Shown: in pieces, positions 1-8,799 of the stretch
Position numbering within the stretch: the first letter of the stretch is position 1
Layout of the letters: each line of letters begins with the position of its first letter
From: Marinobacterium ramblicola
GTDB taxonomy: Bacteria > Pseudomonadota > Gammaproteobacteria > Pseudomonadales > Balneatricaceae
DNA: 64,000 bases
Direction: 5' to 3'
Assembly (NCBI RefSeq): GCF_019084545.1
Contig: NZ_JAHREP010000012.1
Span: 86,887 to 150,886, forward strand
Program-made: the position numbers and the translations under genes
Notes under the pieces: model-generated
The model's input: the letters and a program-made list of their open reading frames with translations, nothing else
Database searches by the model: none
Told to the model about the DNA's origin: nothing

Positions 1-215
1 GTGTCGATACGCTGCAGCAGCGGCAGTGCGAACGCGGCGGTTTTACCGGTGCCGGTCTGGGCCTGGCCCAGGATGTCGCGACCTTCCAGCAGGGGCGGAA
101 TGGCACCGGCCTGAATCGGAGAGGGGGTTTCGTAACCGACCTCGGTCAGAGCCTGAAGAATAGGAGTGGAGAGTCCCAGATCACCAAAAGAGGTGGGAGC
201 TTCGGAGTTTGACAT
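1..215 (-). CDS. DEAD-box RNA helicase, N-terminal part (cut by window edge)
   Basis: The reverse strand encodes about 71 residues starting [16 protein letters not shown]. They contain the Q-motif (residues about 17-36, with GYETPSPIQ) and the Walker A motif AQTGTGKT (about 52-59), the first two motifs of ATP-dependent DEAD-box RNA helicases. These proteins unwind RNA in ribosome assembly or mRNA decay. The start is the ATG at 213-215. The rest of the gene lies left of the window, so whether it is DeaD/CsdA-like or RhlE-like cannot be decided. The family assignment is secure. Confidence 0.9.
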   Translation of the reverse strand, partial: MSNSEAPTSFGDLGLSTPILQALTEVGYETPSPIQAGAIPPLLEGRDILGQAQTGTGKTAAFALPLLQRID

Positions 216-390
216 GCTTTGATTGTATACCTGAGTCAAGATGAGGCGTTGCTGCAGGAACAATCAGGCAGCGTTGCCAGTAGGAAAGGCGTACATACTA
301 CGCATGCCGGTGACTAATGTCCATGCCATTCCGGAGGATTGTACAAAAAATGTTCAGTTTGTCGTTGCTGGTCAAGGCGGCGGTAGCGGT

Positions 391-1005
391 TCAGGGGACC
401 TGCATGCCGCGCTCGACGAAGGGTAGGCGGGCCATACGCGCCATCCATCCTGCCACGGCCGGGAAGTCGCTCAGCTCGACCATCTGCCATTCATGTCGGC
501 AGGCCCAGGGGTAGATGGCGAAGTCGGCTATGCTGAGCTCATCGACGACGAACTCACGCCCTGCAAGGCGTTTATCCAGCACGCCCCACAGACGTTGTGC
601 ATCCTGGTTATAGCGCTCGATGGCGTAGGGGATCTTTTCCGGTGCAAAGCGGTTGAAGTGATGAGCCTGACCCAGATAGGGACCAAAACTGCCCATCTGC
701 CACATCAACCACTGCAGCACCTCGTAACGGGCACACGGCTTGTCGGGCATGAACTGCCCGCACTTCTCGGCAAGGTAGATCAGGATCGCACCGCTCTCGA
801 ACAGGCTGACCGGTTTTCCCTCAGGACCCTCTTCATCGACGATGGCGGGTATCTTGTTGTTCGGTGAGATGGTCAGGAACTCCGGCTCGAACTGCTCCCG
901 ATTCTTGATATCCACCGGGTGCACGCTGTAGTGCAGGCGGCAGGCCTCAAGCATGATCGAAACCTTGCGTCCGTTGGGGGTGCTCCAGGTGTACAGGTCG
1001 ATCAT
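391..1005 (-). CDS. Glutathione S-transferase family protein (YfcG/YghU-like)
   Basis: A 204-residue cytosolic protein with an N-terminal thioredoxin-fold GST domain and a C-terminal all-helical domain. The thioredoxin-fold half has TWSTPNGRKVSIMLEA near the N-terminus, the cis-Pro stretch NNKIPAIVDEEG, and the glutathione gamma-Glu contact LFESGAILIYLAEK. The start TWSTPNG rather than a Ser/Tyr/Cys motif resembles the Nu-class E. coli YfcG and YghU, which are glutathione-dependent disulfide-bond reductases. The helical half includes ELSIADFAIYPW, the usual GST N-capping box. The substrate cannot be read from sequence. The gene lies 16 bp downstream of the next leftward gene and may be cotranscribed with it. 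Confidence 0.88.
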   Translation of the reverse strand: MIDLYTWSTPNGRKVSIMLEACRLHYSVHPVDIKNREQFEPEFLTISPNNKIPAIVDEEGPEGKPVSLFESGAILIYLAEKCGQFMPDKPCARYEVLQWLMWQMGSFGPYLGQAHHFNRFAPEKIPYAIERYNQDAQRLWGVLDKRLAGREFVVDELSIADFAIYPWACRHEWQMVELSDFPAVAGWMARMARLPFVERGMQVP

Positions 1006-1021
1006 CTCAAACTCCTCTGCA

Positions 1022-1801
1022 CTACTCGGTGATCGGCGCGCGGTTGGCGAAGTGGTTATAGATACCGATCAGTTCCTGCTCGCTGAAACGGATGATCAGC
1101 AGGTGCTGGCCGGGCTGAATCATATTGGGATCCCGGCCAAGAAGCCCCTGATGGTAGTTATAGACCAGGGTCTCTTTCACCTTGCGGTCGAGGATATGGC
1201 CAAGGAATGAGCTCGAACTGTCGGCCAGCCGTTCATCGGCGTCTTCGGGAATGGTCGCGCTCAGGGTCCGGCTCTGCTGGCCCAGCCTGATTCCTTTGGC
1301 GAAGGTTTCGGTCAGGCCGCGCTGCATGATGCCCCAGAGCCCCTGACGATCGTAATGGTCTACGGCATGGATATAGAACACGTCGCTGGGATTGCGGTTG
1401 GGATCGTTCAGCAGCTCCTTGAGGCGCAAACGGTTCAGTTCGGGCATCTCGATCCGGGAGATATCCGAGCTGGTACCGATCAAGCCGAGATCGACACCGA
1501 AGCTGGTCGCGGTGCTGGCGCCGTCGGTGGGCGCGCTTTCGATGCTGGCGGCGCTGGAGTCTGTAGCGGGCAGCGCGATCAACTGTTCGCTGGTGACGAA
1601 GTTGTCGGCGGCGGCGATGTCGATCGGCTCTTTGGCGCTATCGCCGGTCAGCGTTGCGATATGCTCCTTGGCGGCGGCCATTGTGGCTGAGTCTATCGGC
1701 GGCTCAATCTGGGCGTCCGGTTTGGGCTGGTCAGCGGACCAGAACAAATAAACAGCGGCGGTAAGGATGCCGACGATCAAGATAGCGGCAAATTTCTGCA
1801 T
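1022..1801 (-). CDS. Hypothetical membrane-anchored protein, LysM-like C-terminus
   Basis: A 259-residue protein with one N-terminal hydrophobic segment (about residues 5-21, FAAILIVGILTAAVYLFW). A low-complexity Ala/Asp/Ser-rich linker follows (about 25-95), then a probably periplasmic globular part. The C-terminal stretch NPDPNM/QPGQHLLI-like (seen as RDPNMIQPGQHLLI) resembles the end of a LysM peptidoglycan-binding repeat, but one weak match does not prove it. I do not recognise the family. It is probably a single-pass inner-membrane protein with a periplasmic domain. It is followed closely by the GST gene in the same direction. Confidence 0.6.
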   Translation of the reverse strand: MQKFAAILIVGILTAAVYLFWSADQPKPDAQIEPPIDSATMAAAKEHIATLTGDSAKEPIDIAAADNFVTSEQLIALPATDSSAASIESAPTDGASTATSFGVDLGLIGTSSDISRIEMPELNRLRLKELLNDPNRNPSDVFYIHAVDHYDRQGLWGIMQRGLTETFAKGIRLGQQSRTLSATIPEDADERLADSSSSFLGHILDRKVKETLVYNYHQGLLGRDPNMIQPGQHLLIIRFSEQELIGIYNHFANRAPITE

Positions 1802-1998
1802 GATATCATCCGCAATATTCCCCGGCCGGTTGGCAGCACGGCTGCCCTGAACCGAACCTGTTGTTGTGATTTCACCTTAATCGACTATTGCGTCGAGGGA
1901 AAGGTGCCCGTTGATCGGATGGAGTCTGGATACCGGGGGTTGGCTGGCGTTATGCTCTGGTTATGTACCACGATGTCGCTATACGGAGGACCGGATCC

Positions 1999-2580
1999 AT
2001 GAGCCAAGAGGATGAGTTCTTCGAGATGATGGAAGCCGACGGTGTGCGCCCGATCAAATCGGACAGACGGGTGCATGTGCAGAGATCGGCACGACCAAGA
2101 CAGGATCCCCGTCATCGTGCACGCCGTCTCGCCGCCATGGGCGGTGAGCCTGAGGGGGTGGCATTGATGCCCGAGCACCTGCTGGATCCGCTCGACCCGA
2201 TCGAGTGGAAACGCGATGGCGTGCAGGAGGGGGTATATCGTAACCTGCGCTTGGGTCGCTATACCGTCGATGCGCGGCTAGACCTGATCAACCGGCCGCT
2301 GGTGGCGTGCGTGGACGAGGTTGTCGACTTCGTGCAACAGTGCGTCGGGCTGGGGATCCGCACGGTATTGATACAGTACGGGCGGTCGCGCAACGCGCAG
2401 TCGCACGCCAACCTGGTGAAGAGCAGCTTGAACCTCTGGCTGCCGGCGATGGAGGAGGTGATGGCCTTTCACTGCGCTCAGCCCCAGCACGGCGGCACCG
2501 GTGCAATCTATGTGATGCTGCGCAAGAACGAATACCAGAGACAACAGAATCAGGAGCGCCATCTGCACCACGGCCGCTGA
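1999..2580 (+). CDS. smrA: Smr-domain protein, SmrA-like
   Basis: A protein of 193 residues from the ATG at 1999, which has a good ribosome site (ACGGAGGA, 8 bases upstream). A possible upstream ATG at 1963 lacks one. The order of blocks matches E. coli SmrA: an N-terminal DEDEFFEMM-type acidic start, the LDPLDPIEWKRDGVQEGV region, then the Smr domain with SHANLVKSSLNLWL and QPQHGGTGAIYVMLRK. Smr domains bind or cut nucleic acid, and in other bacteria some act on collided ribosomes. The usual HGxGxG core is replaced by YGRSRN and LDLHG by LDLINR, so the residues thought to matter for nuclease activity are not conserved here. Confidence 0.82.
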   Translation: MSQEDEFFEMMEADGVRPIKSDRRVHVQRSARPRQDPRHRARRLAAMGGEPEGVALMPEHLLDPLDPIEWKRDGVQEGVYRNLRLGRYTVDARLDLINRPLVACVDEVVDFVQQCVGLGIRTVLIQYGRSRNAQSHANLVKSSLNLWLPAMEEVMAFHCAQPQHGGTGAIYVMLRKNEYQRQQNQERHLHHGR

Positions 2581-2710
2581 GCTTTGGCTTGGGTCGGAGT
2601 GTTGACGGATTGCGTCGTAAGGAAAAAAACGCTTTACTGTCAGCGGTTAAGAGTATGTCAGCAGTGGGGCTGGCGCTTAGGACCCCTATTTCGGCGAGAG
2701 CAATAGTACG

Positions 2711-3448
2711 ATGGAACCCCCTTTCCAAGAGGATGGTTGGCGAGGCCTGGATGCGTTGATGTTGGCTGCAGCGGTGGTCATCCTGGCACTGACCGGTTTA
2801 GCCTTCATTCAACTCACTACCCTATGGATCCCTGTACTGGGTTTGGTGGCCCTGGTCTTGCTGGGCCTCGGTTATGCGCGCCTGCTCAGCCAGCGCCGGT
2901 GTTTGCACGCACGGCTGCGGGAGCTGGAGCACTCGTTGATTGGTCAGCATGTGACCGATACCGAAACCGGAGCCGCGCTGCCAGGCTGGTTTTCCAGGGT
3001 GCTTGAAACCGAATGTCGCCGGGCGGTGCGCGAGTTTACCCCCATAACGTTGATGCAGCTGGAGATTCAGTGTGGCGATCCGGCCGTCAAAGCGGCATCG
3101 CGGGTGCGCCTGGCGTCGATGCTGACCGATGAGATCTCCCGTCCGGGCGATCTGGTTGGTCTCAGTGAGCAGGGGGATCTTCAGTTACTGCTCCCTTCGA
3201 CCAATGAGAACGCGGAAGCGCTGGCGAAACGCTGTATTGAGCATGCCGCCAAACTGACGGGCGCCGATGAGGTTGAGGTACGGCTGGCGGGCTGCACACT
3301 GCAACCCAAATCTGACCTGACACCGGAGAAGGTGAATCACCAGCTGAGCCTTCGGTTGGAAGAGGTCAGAGCCAAGTCCTCGGGTAGTGTCAGTTACCGG
3401 GCTGAACCCACCAGCGTGGAAACGTTGAACTCCGCCTATTCCCTATGA
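2711..3448 (+). CDS. Membrane protein with degenerate GGDEF domain, coupled to tmcA
   Basis: A 245-residue protein with two adjacent hydrophobic segments (about residues 14-34 and 40-60), a short coiled stretch, then a GGDEF-like fold. Blocks such as DTETGAALPGWFSRVLETECRRA, ITLMQLEI, RPGDLVGLSEQGDLQLLLPSTNENAEALAKRC and the C-terminal region fit the diguanylate cyclase alpha/beta order. The signature GGDEF is replaced by SEQGD and the metal-binding Asp of the first strand is missing, so c-di-GMP synthesis is very unlikely. Its stop codon overlaps the tmcA start (ATGA, 3445-3448), which implies translational coupling. Its role is unknown; membrane localisation of a partner or ligand sensing are possibilities. 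Confidence 0.75.
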   Translation: MEPPFQEDGWRGLDALMLAAAVVILALTGLAFIQLTTLWIPVLGLVALVLLGLGYARLLSQRRCLHARLRELEHSLIGQHVTDTETGAALPGWFSRVLETECRRAVREFTPITLMQLEIQCGDPAVKAASRVRLASMLTDEISRPGDLVGLSEQGDLQLLLPSTNENAEALAKRCIEHAAKLTGADEVEVRLAGCTLQPKSDLTPEKVNHQLSLRLEEVRAKSSGSVSYRAEPTSVETLNSAYSL

Positions 3449-5589
3449 TCCCGAACGAGCTTGCTGCGCTTGATGCGCAGCTGAGCGCTCGCCGTCATCG
3501 TGCCCTGATCTGGATTGCCGTCGAACGAGACCAAGGTGATCGACTCGCCGCCGAGCTGGTGCAATGGCTGTCGTCTGCGCATGGTGAGGGCGTTGTGCTC
3601 AGTAATCGTGAGTGCCACTACGCGGCGTCGACCACGCCCCTGGCGCGTGCCGGCCAACTGCTGGGCCGGACCCTGCCTTGGGCGGTCTATGATGCATTCA
3701 GCGGTTTCAATCCCAACAGCTTCGCTCAACTAACTGGCACCATCGCGGCTGGGGGCTGGCTGGTACTGCTCTCACCTGACGCTGGCGACTGGCCTGGCTA
3801 TGACGATCCCGAATACCAGAAACTGACAGTGGAGCCCTGGACGGTTCAGATGTTGGAGCCGCGCTACATCCGTCGCCTGGTTCGGTTGTTGGACGCCGAT
3901 AACGGAGTGTTGAGACTGCGGTCGGGCAAACAGCGTTTGCCGAACTGGCCGATCGCGCCGGCGCAGCAGGATAAACCTGCCCCACCTCCCTGTAGAAGTG
4001 CTGATCAGCAGAGAGTCGTCGAACAGCTGGTCGAATCAGTGCAGCGGCGCCGCTGTGCGCTGGTGATCGGTGCTGACAGAGGGCGGGGAAAGTCCGCGGC
4101 CATCGGCTTGGCGCTGGCAGCGATTGCCCGCAAACGCCACCTGAGTGTGTTGCTGACGGCGCCGTCACGGCAGGCGCTGTCGGCCCTGTTCGAACGTATT
4201 GAGAGTGAATTCGGGCCGTTGAATTGGCAGGGCGAACGAGCGTCTGCAGCGCAGTTGGAACTCTGCTACATGCCCCCCGCTGAGGCCTTGCGGCGGCTGC
4301 CGGCTGCGGATCTGCTGGTGATCGACGAAGCCGCGGCGGTTGCAACACCGGTGCTGAGTGGGCTGAGTGCGCACTATCACCGCCTGATTTTTGCCACGAC
4401 CCAGCATGGCTATGAGGGTAATGGCCGGGGGTTTACCCTGCGTTTTCTCGATGAACTGAAACGCCTGGTACCCAGCGTGCAGCAGTTGCAGATGCGTACG
4501 CCGATACGCTGGGCCGCAGCGGATCCGCTGGAGCAGTTGGTGTCGCGACTGTTGCTGCTCGATGCGGAGCCGGTTGAGCCCGGCACCGAGGTCGATCTGC
4601 CGATCCTGATCTCCAGGGTGTCGCGGGAACAGCTGGCAGGCGATGAGGCGCTGCTGCGTCAACTGTTCGGTTTGCTGATCCTTGCTCACTATCGCACGAC
4701 GCCAGGGGACCTCAGGGTACTGCTGGATAGCCCCAATCTTCAGGTTCACCTGTTGAAGCGAGGGACTGATCTGGTCGGCTGTGCCCTGGTGGCGCGAGAG
4801 GGCGAGCTGTCGGATGAACTCGCCCAAGGGGTCTGGGAGGGGCATCGCCGTCCCACTGGACACCTGCTGCCGCAGGCACTGCTCGCGCACGAGGGTGAGC
4901 TGTCCGTGGCCTCCTGGCGCGGTTGGCGCATCGTGCGCATCGCCATCCATCCCCAGCGTCAGCAACAGGGGATGGGGAGGCAGCTGCTGAACGCGATCAT
5001 CGATCAGGCCCGGGCGGAGGGCGTCGATTATCTGGGCGCCAGCTTTTCGGCCACAACGGATCTGCTGGGCTACTGGCAACGCTGCGAATTTTGGCCGGTG
5101 CGTGTTGGCGATCAGCTCGATCCGGTGTCCGGATCCCACTCGGTCATGGTGCTACACCCCTTGTCCAGCCGCTGTCAGGCCTGGTGTCAGGGGATGCGAG
5201 AGCGCTATGCCAAGCGCCTGCGTTACCGCCTGAGCGGCGCTCTGACGAGTCTGCCTGTCGAGCTGATGCCGGCGCTCTTTGCCGGTTTGTCCCCGCCTGA
5301 ACTGACAGCGGACGAGCGGCAGCGTTTGCTTGGGTTCGCGCTGCATCAGCGCTCGCTGGAGAGCACGCTGGTGGAGTTGGACCGACTGCTGTCGGTCACG
5401 GTACAGAGCTGGTGCAAGTGGGGCCTGAGTGGAAGCGATCAAGCGCTGCTGGTCGCACGCATCTGGCGACAGTTGCCCGCAACTGAGGTCGATTCGCCGG
5501 CGGGGCGCCATGCTCAACTGAAGCGGCTGAGAGCGATAGCCGCCTCTCTGCTGAGTGCCTTGGATTCGGGGATGGATGTAGGGGCGTGA
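3445..5589 (+). CDS. tmcA: tRNA(Met) cytidine acetyltransferase TmcA
   Basis: A 714-residue protein with the full TmcA layout. It has an N-terminal domain, then an RNA-helicase-like ATPase with Walker A GADRGRGKSAAIG (about residues 208-220) and Walker B LLVIDEAAAV (about 289-298). A GNAT acetyltransferase domain with the acetyl-CoA loop IHPQRQQQGMGRQLL (about 495-515) and a C-terminal helical tRNA-binding region follow. TmcA uses acetyl-CoA and ATP or GTP to make N4-acetylcytidine at wobble position 34 of elongator tRNA-Met, preventing misreading of AUA. The length (E. coli 671) is normal. Its start overlaps the stop of the degenerate GGDEF gene, and its end is 3 bp from the converging MOSC gene. 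Confidence 0.95.
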   Translation: MIPNELAALDAQLSARRHRALIWIAVERDQGDRLAAELVQWLSSAHGEGVVLSNRECHYAASTTPLARAGQLLGRTLPWAVYDAFSGFNPNSFAQLTGTIAAGGWLVLLSPDAGDWPGYDDPEYQKLTVEPWTVQMLEPRYIRRLVRLLDADNGVLRLRSGKQRLPNWPIAPAQQDKPAPPPCRSADQQRVVEQLVESVQRRRCALVIGADRGRGKSAAIGLALAAIARKRHLSVLLTAPSRQALSALFERIESEFGPLNWQGERASAAQLELCYMPPAEALRRLPAADLLVIDEAAAVATPVLSGLSAHYHRLIFATTQHGYEGNGRGFTLRFLDELKRLVPSVQQLQMRTPIRWAAADPLEQLVSRLLLLDAEPVEPGTEVDLPILISRVSREQLAGDEALLRQLFGLLILAHYRTTPGDLRVLLDSPNLQVHLLKRGTDLVGCALVAREGELSDELAQGVWEGHRRPTGHLLPQALLAHEGELSVASWRGWRIVRIAIHPQRQQQGMGRQLLNAIIDQARAEGVDYLGASFSATTDLLGYWQRCEFWPVRVGDQLDPVSGSHSVMVLHPLSSRCQAWCQGMRERYAKRLRYRLSGALTSLPVELMPALFAGLSPPELTADERQRLLGFALHQRSLESTLVELDRLLSVTVQSWCKWGLSGSDQALLVARIWRQLPATEVDSPAGRHAQLKRLRAIAASLLSALDSGMDVGA

Positions 5590-5592
5590 ACG

Positions 5593-6393
5593 CTATTCCA
5601 GAATCCGCACCTGTGCGCCCACTTCAAGCAGTCCGGGTTTGGTTACCATCAGGTTATGTCCGAAGCAGACACGGCCATCTTCGCTGCGATGAATGCGGGC
5701 CAGTGTGCGCAGAGGCTCGGAGCGAGAATCCTTCTCTCCGCTGAGCGGGTCTCGGGTGATCAGTACGCAGCGCTCACAGGGTTTGACCAGCTCCAGCTCC
5801 ACATCGCCGATTGCTATTTTTTTCCAGCTGTCTTCAGCCCAGGCGGGGGCGCCCTTTACGACCAGGTTGGGCCGGAATCGCCTCATCTCGGTAGCCGACG
5901 CTCCCTCGTCCCGAATCGCTTGTAACGAGTCCTCGCTGGTCAGCAGGATCGGATAGCCATCACTGAACAGCACCGGGCGCTCCGGTGCGCGGCCGGCGAC
6001 CCTGTAGCTCTCGGGATCGTTGTAGATCAGGTGTACCGGCTGCTGCAGATAATCGCTGAGCCAACGGTCAAGCGTTTCGGGGCAGCGTCTGCCGGCCAGA
6101 ATGTCGTTCCACACGGCGACCTGCTGACGCTGGTCGCGTATCTCATGGTAGTGCAGATATATCGGCAGCTTGCCTGGTGCACTCAGGATCAAGCCGTCAT
6201 GCACCAGGGTGGACACCAGGTGCAGCAGTCTGGGCTCCTCCCGCGCGGTAATGAATTGGCCTTCGGGGTCGCAGACCATGAACCGGCGGTCCATCGCCAA
6301 ACCGCGAGTCTCGGTCCAGGCGGTGGGCAGGGATATCGGCGCACCCGACTTGATCGGGTAGATGTAGAGGCCGGCGACCTGAAGGGTACTCAT
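5593..6393 (-). CDS. MOSC-domain protein (YcbX-like)
   Basis: About 266 residues. It has an N-terminal MOSC beta-barrel (YIYPIKSG near the start, then LAMDRRFMVCDPEGQFITAREEPRL) and a C-terminal MOSC domain with the conserved cysteine in LVKPCERCVLITRDP and a terminal GLLEVGAQVRI strand. MOSC proteins bind molybdenum cofactor. YcbX and mARC relatives reduce N-hydroxylated compounds. E. coli YcbX has an extra C-terminal ferredoxin domain that is absent here, so another redox partner is needed. Two ATGs lie at the start. AAGGAG is 3 bases before the first and 6 before the second, so I place the start at 6393. It is 8-10 bp downstream of the TPR-methyltransferase gene and probably in one transcript with it. 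Confidence 0.88.
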   Translation of the reverse strand: MSTLQVAGLYIYPIKSGAPISLPTAWTETRGLAMDRRFMVCDPEGQFITAREEPRLLHLVSTLVHDGLILSAPGKLPIYLHYHEIRDQRQQVAVWNDILAGRRCPETLDRWLSDYLQQPVHLIYNDPESYRVAGRAPERPVLFSDGYPILLTSEDSLQAIRDEGASATEMRRFRPNLVVKGAPAWAEDSWKKIAIGDVELELVKPCERCVLITRDPLSGEKDSRSEPLRTLARIHRSEDGRVCFGHNLMVTKPGLLEVGAQVRILE

Positions 6394-6403
6394 CATTTAC
6401 TCC

Positions 6404-7795
6404 TTACGCCTCGCGTTCCGAATTGCACGAGAGGCGGCAGATGACCATCAATCCTGTCTGCATCTTGCCCTGTTCCTCGCGCAACGGGAAGCGCTCACAA
6501 CTGAGTATATCGAGTCCCGTTTCTCTGGCACGCTGACGAACATGGGTCTCGCTGTGCTGGTAACGACCGCTGCTGCTCAATCTCAGTTCGCTGGCACAGT
6601 CCTCGACGCTGAATGCAAACAGCCCATCAGCGCTGAGTGACGCGGCGACGGCTCGCATTACCGGCTGAAGATCCCCGGTATAGATCAGTACGTCGGTGGC
6701 GCAGACCAGGTTCAGATTAGCTTGGCGGGACAGCCAGTCGAGCAGCTCCTGATGGCAGAGCTCATCGTAGCCGCCTTGGCGGCGGGCCTGTTCCAGCATG
6801 CCCGCAGAAAGATCGCAGCCACGCAGCTGTTCTATCTCGAACCGTTGACGCAATGCGCGACCGAGCAGGCCGCTGCCGCAACCCAGATCGGCAACCTGGC
6901 CGATCTGCAGCGGCAGGATCTGCTGCAATCGTTCGGCCAGCAGCTCCGGTGCCCTGTAGCCCAGCCTGCCGACCAGCTGTTGCTCGAAGCGTTCGGCATG
7001 GCTGTCGTAAAGGTCGCGGACATAAGTGGCTGGCGCGCAGGCTTCGATATGCCCCCTCGCGGCATCGAGCATATGGCGCGCGCCGGCATGTTCGGGAAAA
7101 CGCTCAAGCAGCACTTGGTAGACCAGTTGTGCAGCCTGGCCTTCACCCTCTTCGGCCATATAGTCAGCGAGCATCTGCAGCTCGCTCGCGTCGAGCTTGC
7201 TGGTCTCGCTCCACAGCCGTTGCTCCTGTCCGCACAGAATCAACAGCAAGGCTCGCTCACTCAGGGCGTCCGGTGCCAGCTCGGAAACGGATGCAGCTGA
7301 GTCGAGCCGCTTGAGAGCGGTTTTGATTTCACCACGCTTGCGTGCGGCACGGGCCAGTGGGTACTGTGCGTCCGGCAGGTGGTGCAGCGGCGGAAATTGG
7401 GTCGCCGCGTCAACCATCGCCTGCCAATGCTCCATGCTCTCCAGCAGATTAAGGCGATTGAGGTGGAATGCCTGTTCATCCGGCGCCAGAGAAAGGGCCT
7501 GGTCGATCGCTTCAAGCGCCTCTGCTATACGCTCTTGCTGCTGCAGTGCCAACGACAGATTGCTCAGCGCCTGGGCTTTGAATCTTGGTGCAACGGGCAG
7601 TGAGGCGGCCTGCTTGAGTTCCTCGCCGGCTGCGAGCGGGTTGCCCGACTGTAACTTGATAACGCCGAGCAGGTGCCGCGCGTTGAAGTCGCGCGGATTT
7701 TGCGCCAATAGCTGCTGGCAGATCGCGTCAGCACGGCTGTACGCCTGCTGCTGCATCAGCATCAGCGCCTGATGTAATGGGTTGGCTTCTGACAT
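6404..7795 (-). CDS. TPR-repeat methyltransferase
   Basis: A two-part protein of about 463 residues. The N-terminal half consists of tetratricopeptide-type helical pairs (ALMLMQQQAYSRADAICQQLL, ARHLLGVIKLQSGN, SNLSLALQQQERIAEALEAIDQAL). The C-terminal half is a class I SAM-dependent methyltransferase with motif I VADLGCGSGLLGRAL, GCDLSAGMLEQAR and LVCATDVLIYTGDLQP. Proteins of this form are widespread in proteobacteria, but the methylated substrate is not known. I take the start MSEANPL at 7795; in-frame upstream starts exist (for example 7807) but lack a ribosome site and run into the promoter region of the divergent gene at 7916. It probably forms an operon with the MOSC gene. Confidence 0.85.
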   Translation of the reverse strand: MSEANPLHQALMLMQQQAYSRADAICQQLLAQNPRDFNARHLLGVIKLQSGNPLAAGEELKQAASLPVAPRFKAQALSNLSLALQQQERIAEALEAIDQALSLAPDEQAFHLNRLNLLESMEHWQAMVDAATQFPPLHHLPDAQYPLARAARKRGEIKTALKRLDSAASVSELAPDALSERALLLILCGQEQRLWSETSKLDASELQMLADYMAEEGEGQAAQLVYQVLLERFPEHAGARHMLDAARGHIEACAPATYVRDLYDSHAERFEQQLVGRLGYRAPELLAERLQQILPLQIGQVADLGCGSGLLGRALRQRFEIEQLRGCDLSAGMLEQARRQGGYDELCHQELLDWLSRQANLNLVCATDVLIYTGDLQPVMRAVAASLSADGLFAFSVEDCASELRLSSSGRYQHSETHVRQRARETGLDILSCERFPLREEQGKMQTGLMVICRLSCNSEREA

Positions 7796-7915
7796 GGTGA
7801 CTAACATATTTATGCAGTTTGCGTGGCTGGTGCGGATATTACAGCGCAGGGAGGGGCGTCTTCCAGTCGGCAACCGCTGCGCCGGGTGTATACTGCGGGC
7901 TTAATTGGAGGCGAT

Positions 7916-8137
7916 ATGGAACTGGATAGCGAGCAGCTGGTCGATCTGGTGCGAATGAAGATGCCGTTCGGCAAGTACAAGGGGCGGGTGTTGCTCGATC
8001 TGCCGGAGCCCTATCTGGTCTGGTTTGCCGGAAAGGGGTTTCCGGCCGGAAAACTGGGTGAGCGCCTGGCGCTGTTGTATGAGATAAAGCTGAACGGGTT
8101 GGAATCGATCGTCGAGCCGTTAAGGCAACAGCGTTAA
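7916..8137 (+). CDS. DUF3820 family small protein
   Basis: A 73-residue protein from the ATG at 7916, preceded by a GGAG ribosome site. The core MPFGKYKGRVLLDLPEPYL and WFAGKGFPAGKLGERLALLYEI is the signature of the DUF3820 family, which is common in gammaproteobacteria and sometimes labelled a quorum-sensing-regulated virulence factor. The MPFGKYKG element also occurs fused to exonuclease domains elsewhere, so nucleic-acid binding is a reasonable but unproven guess. The protein is full length for the family and has no signal peptide. Confidence 0.85.
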   Translation: MELDSEQLVDLVRMKMPFGKYKGRVLLDLPEPYLVWFAGKGFPAGKLGERLALLYEIKLNGLESIVEPLRQQR

Positions 8138-8201
8138 TGCGGTTTGGTTTGTGTTCAGCTAACGCTGTTTACGCTGGCCGTCAGATATAGGAGAGGGAGC
8201 A

Positions 8202-8783
8202 ATGATGAAAAAGATCGTACTGGGCGCGTTGATTGCGTTTTCGTTGCCGGTTCTTGCCGCCAAGCCGGAGTGGGTTGAGGAGAAGCCGCAGGGCAAGAAG
8301 GGGAAGCCTGAACAGGTAGTCACGCACAATGGTTCATCGCATGAGGAGCGTGATAAGGGCAAATCAAAAGAGCGGCATGACGACAAAGATGACAGCCGCT
8401 CTTTGGAGCATTATCACCGGCTCTCCAATGACGATCGGGACCGTTTGCTTAGAGGTGTGCTTGTCGATTACTACGGGGTTGAGTACGAAAGTGAAGCCAA
8501 ACGCTACAAATCTCTGCCGCCAGGTCTGCGCAAGAAGCTGGAGCGTGGTGGTGAGCTGCCCCCGGGGTGGAGGGATAAACTGGTGCGTGGCGAGGTGATC
8601 GATCCCGAGGTGTATCGCCATGCCGAACATCTGCCTTCCGATCTGCTCAATCGCCTGACCGGACGTCAGGACGGTATCGAGCTGCTGCGGGTTGGCGACC
8701 GCATTGTGCGTGTAATGGAGGGTAGGGGCACCGTTGTCGACGTGATCGACCTCACCGATCGCGCACTTGGCCTTTTTGATTAA
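8202..8783 (+). CDS. Secreted CigR/RcnB-like protein
   Basis: A 193-residue exported protein with signal peptide MMKKIVLGALIAFSLPVLA and cleavage after Ala-Ala near residue 20. A very charged Lys/Glu/Asp-rich linker (about 21-65) follows, then the motif pair LPPGLRKKLERGGELPPGWRDKL characteristic of CigR-family proteins and the RcnB-like superfamily. The C-terminal VGDRIVRVMEGRGTVVDVIDL segment is the expected small beta domain. CigR was described as an anti-virulence factor in Salmonella. Its function in an environmental bacterium is unknown, and envelope stress or metal response is only a guess. The 3' end overlaps the upstream in-frame extension of the next gene, but not its likely start. 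Confidence 0.78.
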   Translation: MMKKIVLGALIAFSLPVLAAKPEWVEEKPQGKKGKPEQVVTHNGSSHEERDKGKSKERHDDKDDSRSLEHYHRLSNDDRDRLLRGVLVDYYGVEYESEAKRYKSLPPGLRKKLERGGELPPGWRDKLVRGEVIDPEVYRHAEHLPSDLLNRLTGRQDGIELLRVGDRIVRVMEGRGTVVDVIDLTDRALGLFD

Positions 8784-8799
8784 CGGGGGGGGCGTACAG

